Positions 56,034 through 64,000 of a DNA stretch of 64,000 bases are shown here, piece after piece (position 1 is the first letter of the stretch; each line of letters starts with the position of its first letter). Under the pieces are notes generated by a model. That model did no database searches. It saw nothing but the letters and a program-made list of their open reading frames with translations, and had not been told where the DNA came from. Origin of the DNA: Phytoseiulus persimilis (lineage: Eukaryota > Arthropoda > Arachnida > Mesostigmata > Phytoseiidae); contig CM075102.1 in the NCBI GenBank assembly GCA_037576195.1, positions 16,364,745 through 16,428,744 on the forward strand, read 5' to 3'. The position numbers and the translations under genes are program-made.

Positions 56034-59000
56034 CTGCAAGTGACATGAACTCAGTCTCACTCGACAATCTCCCCCTCAATCGCCGGCTGGCTGGTCAGAG
56101 CTTTGATCGACAGGCTTTGAGGGAAAAGCAAGAGAGGAGGAAATGACACCGCACAGCGGGCACCGTTTTGAACTATCACTCAACTGGCAAGGAGGGTCAG
56201 CGGCCTGACAGCACTACTCTCTCGAAACTCACCTAGATGGTGTGGAAGATTCCAGGCCCGAGACCCAGTTGCCAACCTGGGGGGATCCTGGAGGAGGCAT
56301 GCTCGATGTTGTTTAGCTATCTCCTCCAGTCCGACATCACACTCTGCAAATCGAACACGGGAATAATTCGCAAGCGAGCAGCGGACCGACGATCCCGTAT
56401 TCTGCCTCGTTCGCTGATTCGAGCCATTCGGAACGAAATGGGAGTGAATCGTCTGAGCGATTGAAAATTCTTGACCACCGAGAGCATCATGGCTGGCCGG
56501 AGGTTCGTTGCTTCGCCGGTCGCCAGCTCGCTCGGTTGCCTGGCTGACTGGCGTGCGTGCAATGACCCTACGCTCAACGTCGAGCCGGCGACAGAAAAAC
56601 TTTTGCGCAAGCTTTGTCGCCCTCACCGCGAGGATATTCTCCGTTGGGGAGTTAGGACCGGTTCCCGCTCCGACTTCGCATGGGAACGACAAGGGAAACC
56701 GTCACCCACCTTTCCGAAAGCGCGCGACTTCACGAAAATGAATTCGAGAAGGACGGGCAAAGGTTCCCGTCGCACGGTATCTCTCCCGCACTGACCGACT
56801 TCGCACCACTGATTGTCCACGGAAGCCTCGCTCCTCAGGCTAATTCCTCTCTCGTGTTTGGAGAACGATTCCCTTGATCACCTCCTGCGTTTCAACTCAA
56901 CGAACTGCTCGGCTATTCCTCGGGAATTCGCAACACGCTCGCGAAGAACACCGCCTCGAGGAGCTGACAATGTAACTCAGCCCAGAAAACAAGATGGCGG
57001 AGGGAGGGCATCGAGAGCCTTGGGAGTCCGCGGGTGGGAAGAGCGGGAGCAGCGGGTCGTTAGGGGAGTAGCAGCAGCAGCATCGCCGCCGCTCCTGCCG
57101 GTGGTGGTCGTGGCACTGGGGACATAGGGAAAGGGATCCGGGAGCCGAAAGGAAGGGAACAACGTCCCAACCAAAACGACAGATGGAGAAAGGCAGCCAG
57201 ACCAGCTTGCTTGCTCGCCTTTATGACTTGCACAGTGCTGCTGCAGCTTCTCATGATGATGATTCCGCGATGATTTAGTAGCTTTTGTTAGCGAAGCGCC
57301 CGCATCGCTGCATTCTAACTCCGTTTCTGGCTCCTCTGACCGGAGGATCAGCGACCTCCGATGCAGCTTCTGTAACAAGCATTCAAACAAGTTGCCTCTA
57401 TCGCTGGCTGTGGCAACACGGGGTCAGACGTTGTCAACAAGGAGAACTCGAGCGCAGCCTTGCCGGCGAGTCGCTGCTCCGAGGCGCGCACGGGGAATTT
57501 CGGTGAGGCTCGGCTGTTGCGCGATGCGCAAAGAACTCGGCCGAAGCGGAACAATAGGCGGCACTGGGAGGAACGGGGGCAAACGGTCACAACTTTATTA
57601 AGACAGATGTGTCCGTCATGACGGCCGGTGGCGGAGGTTTCCAAGCAGCTAGTCAGTCAGTTCGCCCTTCAGACGTCCTGTGTGATGAGCGTCTGCATCC
57701 AAACAGGGGTCGGGGTTGAAACGAAGGGAGCAGGGCAGCCTTGTCCTTATCTTTCTTTTCTTGCTCTCGCCACCGCCGTTGAGGCTGGTATCATCTCCCG
57801 GCCGATTGTGGCGAAGCCTAAATGTGGCAATTTCCTTCTCTTCTCTCCGCCCCAGCTGACTCGCGAATCGGCTCTTTACTGTACTGCACTCATCTCTCAT
57901 CGTTGCCACATCTCTTCCCAATGGTTTTGTTGGTCGTTTACTTTCCACTCTCCGGAGACATTCTTCCAGATGGCGGCGAAGGTGGACGAGAGAAGTAGAG
58001 TTCGTACCGAGGTCTTATTCCGAATTCTCACACAGCGAAACTGCGGGCTTGTTCCTGTTTTTCGGTGAAATAACTCGCACAGCTTGCGAACGTATTCTCT
58101 GTCGCAAGGAGGCTGGGGGCTCGGATTTCCTACAGAGTGGAAGAGATAAAGCTGCGAGGAAAGAAACCGACGGTGTAATATATTTGCCGTGTGTGACTTG
58201 AACTCTGTACGACCTCGGAAACGACGACGACGACAGGACGGATTCAATTTGCAAGCTCTTCGCTCGAGCCTCGCACCTCCTGTCGGGGCCTCCGGACATT
58301 TCCACTCCTCAACTGGCCAAACGCGACTCTCGATATTTTTCGGTATGGATTCTCGGTGATCCTTGGACTGATTCCTGGAACGAGCCGGCGTTCGAGTCTG
58401 ACTGTTTTGCTCGCTGCAACAGCGCTCGGTGGGCTTCAGGCATTTGGTGCGGAGTGTTCTCCGCGAGCCACTTCCGCACCATTCAGAGAAGCCTTCTCTG
58501 TGAAACATAGATCTTGGAGAAGGTTATGTAGCGGTGCGGCTTCCTTGCCGGCTTTGCGAGGAGGCCGGCCGGGCCAGAGGTACGACACAGCGGTGCCAAG
58601 AACACCTTGCCGCCTCCCGCGTCCGACTATCACCGCCAGCCCCCTGTTGGTCGCGCTTTTGCTTTCGTTCCGCGATGCCCGCGATAGGGATTGATGCGAG
58701 AAGTCGGGGAAACAGTGCCGCATCGCCCCGAGCAGCAGCTACTACCGGTTCTGCCACAAGCTTCTATAGATGCTGTCACCGAGGGGGTGACAGCGTGTGG
58801 AACAGCTCCCCGGATTTGTTCCGTCAAACTAGTCGTCATCACGCTTTCGCGCAGCCGACTGACGGTGAGCGCACAGCAGCGTACCCTCTCCTGAAACCTC
58901 CCTCGAGCCGACGTGGTTAATGAATTTTAATCGAGCATTCTACGAATCGTGGCCGTGTTCGCCTACGCCACCGCCTACGCGTTTGATGCGAGGACTCACC

Positions 59001-61689
59001 AGCTACGCTCGCGTTGAAAAAAGAGGAGGATCTCTACAAAGCGAGGACCGGATCCGGGAAAACCGCAGTCGGTCGGAGGAGCTCCCCGGCGACAAACGCG
59101 TCCGAGGAGATTTCATTCTCGAGATTCCCATGAATTGATTCCGGGGTTGGTGTGAAGGAGCTGTGAGAGACTCAACCGAAATTTCCGCGGTGCTCCCTCC
59201 AGCCCTCATCTTCACGGAAATCGGGCTTCTGATCCAGATGCGAACGGGGTCTAACTATCAGCTGCAGGGCAACTCAGGAGAACAAACGAACGAACGTACA
59301 AACAAACCAACAGAGACGCCCATCCCCACAAGCGGACTCAGGCAATCAATGCGACGGAACAGCCAGGGCAGCCGAATGAAGCAAGAGAGGAACATGCAGC
59401 CTTTTTCCTCTTCTCTTCAATCTCCAGCTGCTCGTCCGCTTCCTGTTCCTCCCGCTCGTTCCGCTGAATCGCGTTTTCGTGTTTCTCGGCGTCGTTGGTT
59501 GTTATTGATCGAGAGCGAAGACAAAACTAAGAGGCAAAAGGAGACGAGGATGACGACGGCGACAACCGTGTATTGCACGAAGCTGTTTCACTTCATTTGC
59601 TTCCTCAATCGCTCGCCTCGTGCGTAACTTTGCTGGAACGGAAGGGAGGGGAGGAATAGGAACAGGGGGAGAAGGGACGAGCTCGACGAAGCGGCGGCCG
59701 AGGATAGAGGCGGAGAGGAGCCCCGACACGGAAAGCCCGAGTCGTCGTCACCTTGTCACCGGAGGCACGTTCGCGACAGGACCGACCGGGACAATACGGC
59801 GGGGAGAAATAGAGCTGCGCGGCCGCTTGCCTGCTGGTGTCGTAGCGGGGGCGACAATGAAGGAAATCCTTCATACCAAGACTAATGGACTAAGGCAAGC
59901 GACTAATGGGCCATCGGCAGGAGTCGGAGCGAGCCGTGGCGAACCGACTGGAGTCGGGCTGAGACGAATCAGGCCGCCACATAAACGGATGCTCTCCGCA
60001 ACAGGTGACTCGTACTCGTCTGGATGTGATAACAAGTGAACAGTTCTCCTCACATCACCGCTCTCCACCGTTTGAATCTCTTCGACCAGCCCAAAGCACA
60101 CGTCGTCTCGGCGAAATTCCGTCTGAATGGAGCAAAACTCCGACAGCTGATGGCCTGCGGAACGGGCTAATGAATCTGTTGAGCACTTATCGTCTGGCGT
60201 TGTTGAGTGCCCTCCTCTCCGCGGCCTTTTTCCTGATGTCACGGCTCCTTCCCGAAGATTGCCCGACCCTCTTCCCGATTCCCTCTTCCCGGGGAGGCAT
60301 CGTGTCTCGCAATCATAGATGTGTATACATTATGAAGCTGCATCACTAAAGTCTGCATCACGGCGGTCTCCGCCACCGCTGACTGACTATTGATTGAGAA
60401 TGGCGAGGAGGGGATGTAGTGGAGCACCAGGGTGCGTTATGCAAGCGGTGTTATCCGCTCGAATGCGCAGAGACCCATCCGAAACGAACGGCGCGCTAGG
60501 TGAGCGGGTGATTCGGAGGTGGAGGGACGGGATGGTTGGTTGGCTGGATGGGCGGGCGGGCGCCGTTTGGTTTGGTTAGGCGGATGAATGCACGAGCGTG
60601 CTTTTTGCATCCGCCGAACGCCTGCATGAATGGATGATCGACGCAAGCAGCCCTCTTGAAACGATAACCTTGTTAGTGCCGCCTAGAGAGCCTTCAGTAG
60701 ACTTGATGCAATACGCGATGTTAGAGGGGGTTAACACGCGTCTCGCAGTCCGAACGGTTCGATGGCCTGCGAAGCACGCTCACCGAGAGGGACATTTGCC
60801 CATGCAAATGTCCCGAACGGGCTCGGTTTCGAGTGTACATAGCTTTTCTGAAGCGCCGTAGGTGTTCGGGATGATTGGAAGCCTCGCTAAACGCCTCCGG
60901 ATTCGTGTCCGAGGGATTCAGTGCAAGGTCCGAGGGTAGAGGCTCCGATATGGAACCCGGAGCGTTCCTCGGGAAAGTAACTATTTCCGGGACCAGCGAG
61001 GACATTGGGAATCCCACTCAGAGTTCGGAGACAAACGCTGAACGCAAACCGTGAACACCGTGATCGAGCTGAGAGAAATATTGTTCCGTTGGGCCGTTTC
61101 CTGCTCAAAACTCACCAGTGTTTCGCCGGTTAGAACGCCGACGGGTCCGAACAAAAGAACACGTCTTGCAATAAATCATAGCCGACCGAGGAGAGAGTCG
61201 AGGATTCCGGGAGAGAACCAATGAGGGACCAGCGCTGATTCCGGAGCCGAGGTTGGGGAGCGGTGAGTTCACTCGATTGGAATAATTGACTATAGAAGCG
61301 CAAGAAAATGTCGTCACCTCTGTCACAACCCACAGTTTGGAGAGCGTCGAGAGGAAGTCCTCCTCGCCGCCAGGCGAGCTGGCCGTCGAGTTCAAGAGCC
61401 TCGAGCTATCCCGAGCCAAGCCTCGCCTCTTCTCCGAGAGATAAGTTTGCGCGCAAAAGTTCTACCATGAAATCTCCCGGGTCACATCGGAGCTCGTCTG
61501 GAAAAGCCTCCCGACACTTTCATTGTGTGATAGACAACCTTTTAGACTGCGAGCACTCTGCACTTGTTTTTGATTTTGTCGGCATAAGTTGGCCTTCATG
61601 AGAGGCTGAAAACTCTCAACACTCGACTGAGGGCCGCGACATCGAAAACCGATTCCCTCCGAGAACGCCGATGAAAACGAAGATCTTTT
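56034..61689. other. 5.7 kb, GC- and CpG-rich, no supported coding gene
   Basis: Many GC-rich frames of 60-200 codons are open on both strands, for example 56180-56692 (-), 56471-56794 (+), 56977-57390 (-), 57897-58508 (-, 203 codons) and 59620-60039 (+). None carries a motif. Short simple repeats are frequent: CAGCAGCAGCAT near 57070, AACGAACG/AAACAAACC near 59285-59310, and GGTTGGTTGGCTGGATGGGC near 60532. Composition and clustering of such words suggest promoter, untranslated or enhancer DNA of a gene outside or across the right edge, which I could not confirm. Confidence 0.4.
60789..60814. promoter_or_regulatory. Inverted repeat containing a POU-type octamer
   Basis: GGGACATTTG, a 6-base loop (CCCATG) and CAAATGTCCC make a perfect 10-bp stem. 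The right side includes ATGCAAAT, the octamer bound by POU/Oct factors. It lies in non-coding, GC-rich DNA. Binding is an inference from the word alone. Confidence 0.4.
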
Positions 61690-64000
61690 TTGTTTGAAGC
61701 CGGCGGGAGTCGCGGGAAACTCTCTCTGTTGGTCGTGTTATTCATCGGTCGGCTCCCGCGCCGAGCCAGGCGGCGAGCTCGGCTGAGCCCCCACGAGATG
61801 TTTATCGCGGACTCGATCCAGCATCAGTGCGCGAGTCCGCGAGCTGGTGGCCGAAATGACACAGAGAAATTATTCCCGTTCGTAGCACAATTGTCAACGC
61901 TCGCGGATATCTCAGTGAGGCAGAGCGGAATAGAAGACACAGAGGGACTGGACAGCGGCGGACACCGACAGATGAGGCTCAGTGGCAAACGAACCCAGTC
62001 GGACGAGGCACGCGGGAGCGGTCGAGGGAAAACAGGAGGGAAATGGCGTTTTTGGGGCGTCCTGCTGAAGACCATTGACCTCAATAGGAGTTCCCCTCGT
62101 AGCTCACAGTGTAGACCGCTCCGTCGGTTTCCGGCCATTTGTAACTTCATCCTGGCCGGCTGCTATTGGTCACCACCCTCTCTATACGATTCATCCCTAG
62201 CAGGAAGCGCTCACTCAGTCGATGATCTCGATTGGATTGCTGGCTTTCAATTTCTCGGCATTGTTTTCGACCCGTCCCACCTCGGAGCCGAACTCGGTCT
62301 CAGGAGCTCGAGGCGGCGGGATGAACTCGCGCTTCTCTGCCGCGGAAAATATCCGGCGGCTATTGATTATAACCAGAGCTGCGAAGATTGGGCACCAATC
62401 GTTTTTCTCCGTCGATCCATCCACAGGGGCGGAGGGAGAAATTGGCGTAGGATGCATGAATTTCTCAGCATTCATGGTGGTCAAGCACTGTAAATAAATT
62501 CATCACCTAAATATACGATGGATGAAAAATCCAGGATGTATCCCAGATGAGAGATCCAGTGAGAGCTCGAGGCTTATGACCTAGCTTTCGCAGCTCTCAT
62601 CATCGAACAGATTCCGATTGCAATATTTCAAGACGCGCAAACGCTGGATATCGACGATCAATTTTTCAGATCGCCGCCTCCCACAAGCGAAGCTCGAGTT
62701 CGGGGTAGAGAGAGAGAGGATCAAAGCAACGGCTGTCGTTCGGGTCGACACCTGTATCAGGGAGACTTGACCCTACCTCCAAGAATACCACACCCTAGCC
62801 TCCTCATGGACCCCCAATCAGTCAGCTGACGGTTGGTCGTCGTCTCGTTGAAAAAAACTGCGCTAGAACCTCCATGATTGGTACAAAATGGTTTCAAATG
62901 TAGCCGACATGATGCTGAGCTGCGACGCTGAGTCGACATGGAGGATCCAGGCGAAGCAAGTGTGTACTGGGGGGATGGTAGTGTAAGAACATATAAACAT
63001 GAGCCCTGAAGCCTCGCTTCTCGGAAACCCCATTATTCAAGCAAGTGGGAGCAGACTGATTTTCCGAATCTGATGACTTCTGACATTTTCCCTCCCAATA
63101 TCTGCGGATTCAGATAATTGATCTGAATTGTTCCCGAAAATGCCCAGTTCCACGAGCTTCAATTTTCTGATGGGGAGCCTTCAGGTGCGACGCTTCGAGA
63201 TACTCGCTATTGAGAGGATTCCCGACCGCGCTGGTATACCTGACAGAGCTCTGCATCGTCATTTGTTGCGGAAGCGAATCAACGCTGGTTATCTTCCATC
63301 AGATCATTAAAAAACCGTTGGCTTACCCCCATCCATCTCGTTTGAAGTGGTCTCTGGTCTCAAACAGCAATTTCATGGAGCCATACAACCAATGTAGGAT
63401 CGCTCAGACGAAGCTGACGGGGAAAAATGAACACGGAGCTCACCCCGACAGCATCTGCTCCTTGTTATCGGTGAAACGCCCCGCCACAGATCACCCGCAC
63501 TGCTGCGGCTTCTTCCTATGATGGTGCAAATTAAACGGGCATACCTCATTGGAGAGACCCTGAATCAGGAGTCTTCGGGGAAAAACGGCACGGAGGATGA
63601 ACAGAATCGGAAGCATTGACGGCTCCCTATTGCGCCCTGTGGGACCGCGACGCGCCTCCAACTCAGTGTGACCTTCGAGAGGAAGAAAGCTGAGAGGAAC
63701 TTCGTCATCTTTGTTTCGACCTTCATCGGCCGGAACTCCCGAAACGAGTGGCAGGGTCCGTTCAGAAGAGCTGAGCATCTGAACAGAGGTCGCCCCCTGA
63801 AGAATACAGCCTGCTGGAGGAGGAACCATAATCATTTATTAACAATGTCCAAGGTTGTATTTTTCTGCGACTGACGTGACCATCGCAGCCCGCACGTCGA
63901 CCGTTCTCCATCTAGTTCTTTCTCCTTCGCCCGACTCCCAGTGTCATCATTGCGGAAAAAATACTCCTCCAAACTCCTCGCTGCAGTGCCCGCGACAAAC
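61690..64000. other. Right edge, unassigned frames
   Basis: A 267-codon plus frame at 61690-62493 (first ATG at about 61799) is the longest unassigned frame in the window. Its sequence is compositionally mixed and two other frames are also open there. A minus frame at 63491-63835 (MIMVPPPAGCILQGATSVQM to LIQGLSNE) ends at a plausible GTATGC donor near 63544 and could be an exon of a gene reading toward lower coordinates. ACATATAAACATGAG at about 62990 resembles a core promoter on the plus strand. No homology is recognised. Confidence 0.3.

Noticed and set aside
61690-62493. 267-codon plus-strand frame as a gene
   Set aside because: It has no ATG at its start and no motif. Other frames are also open in this GC-rich stretch, and codon choice looks no better than in the shadows. 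It is kept only as a note on the region.
1-64000. CRISPR arrays, bacterial operons, prophage or viral genes
   Set aside because: No regularly spaced direct repeats with unique spacers, no Shine-Dalgarno-led gene trains and no viral structural or replication proteins were seen. Intron-containing genes indicate nuclear eukaryotic DNA.

Overview
The window is nuclear DNA from a metazoan and most likely an arthropod. A mite or other arachnid is my best guess, but no gene here proves it. The support is as follows. Genes are split by short GT-AG introns of roughly 60-400 bp. There are AATAAA poly(A) signals and pol III tRNA genes with T-run terminators. A Tc3-like DNA transposon is present. The protein families (MBOAT7, GPATCH11, ELOVL, LITAF-domain, GH18-like) are animal families. 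Base composition is near 50% GC, with a CpG-rich stretch near the right end. There are no operons, Shine-Dalgarno sites or CRISPR arrays.

Layout. Positions 1-3.8 kb are repeat-dominated: a long (about 0.5 kb arms) palindromic foldback, a 45-bp minisatellite with copies in both orientations, a degraded endonuclease domain of a LINE-type retroelement, and a 23-base C run. A small LITAF-domain gene lies at 8.0-8.4 kb (+). A 1.57-kb Tc3-like element with two symmetric binding-site-like repeats at each end occupies 10.0-11.6 kb; its transposase is broken. On the minus strand at 13.2-16.2 kb are a Met/Pro/Gln-rich protein built of repeated I-S-M-M motifs, a possible RGG-rich terminal exon, and a two-exon secreted Gly/Tyr-rich protein. 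A 75-residue helical protein is predicted at 19.5-20.1 kb (-).

A multi-exon coiled-coil gene at 22.4-24.5 kb (+) carries two frame breaks, both in homopolymers. MBOAT7 (lysophosphatidylinositol acyltransferase) fills 25.8-27.8 kb (+), and GPATCH11 (splicing-associated G-patch protein) fills 29.5-30.6 kb (+). Two identical tRNA-Lys(UUU) genes sit head-to-head at 31.2 and 31.8 kb. An intronless very-long-chain fatty acid elongase is at 37.5-38.4 kb (-). A 0.94-kb foldback-like element with minisatellite ends and an 11-bp target-site duplication is at 48.9-49.9 kb.

At 51.4-56.0 kb the minus strand carries an unrecognised two-exon (partial) gene, a coding-looking stretch interrupted by stops, and a type II membrane protein. 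That membrane protein has an ectodomain resembling a GH18 chitinase that has lost its catalytic acid motif. Long stretches (4-8, 16-19, 32-37, 38-49 and 56-64 kb) show only ambiguous open frames.

The genes are ordinary, independently transcribed eukaryotic loci. MBOAT7 and ELOVL both act in ER membrane lipid remodelling and synthesis, but nothing in the sequence links their regulation. The most unusual content is the mobile/foldback DNA and the repetitive or membrane-tethered proteins of unknown function. Coding models without clear homology rest on open frame, splice sites with matching phase, signal peptides and poly(A) signals read by eye.
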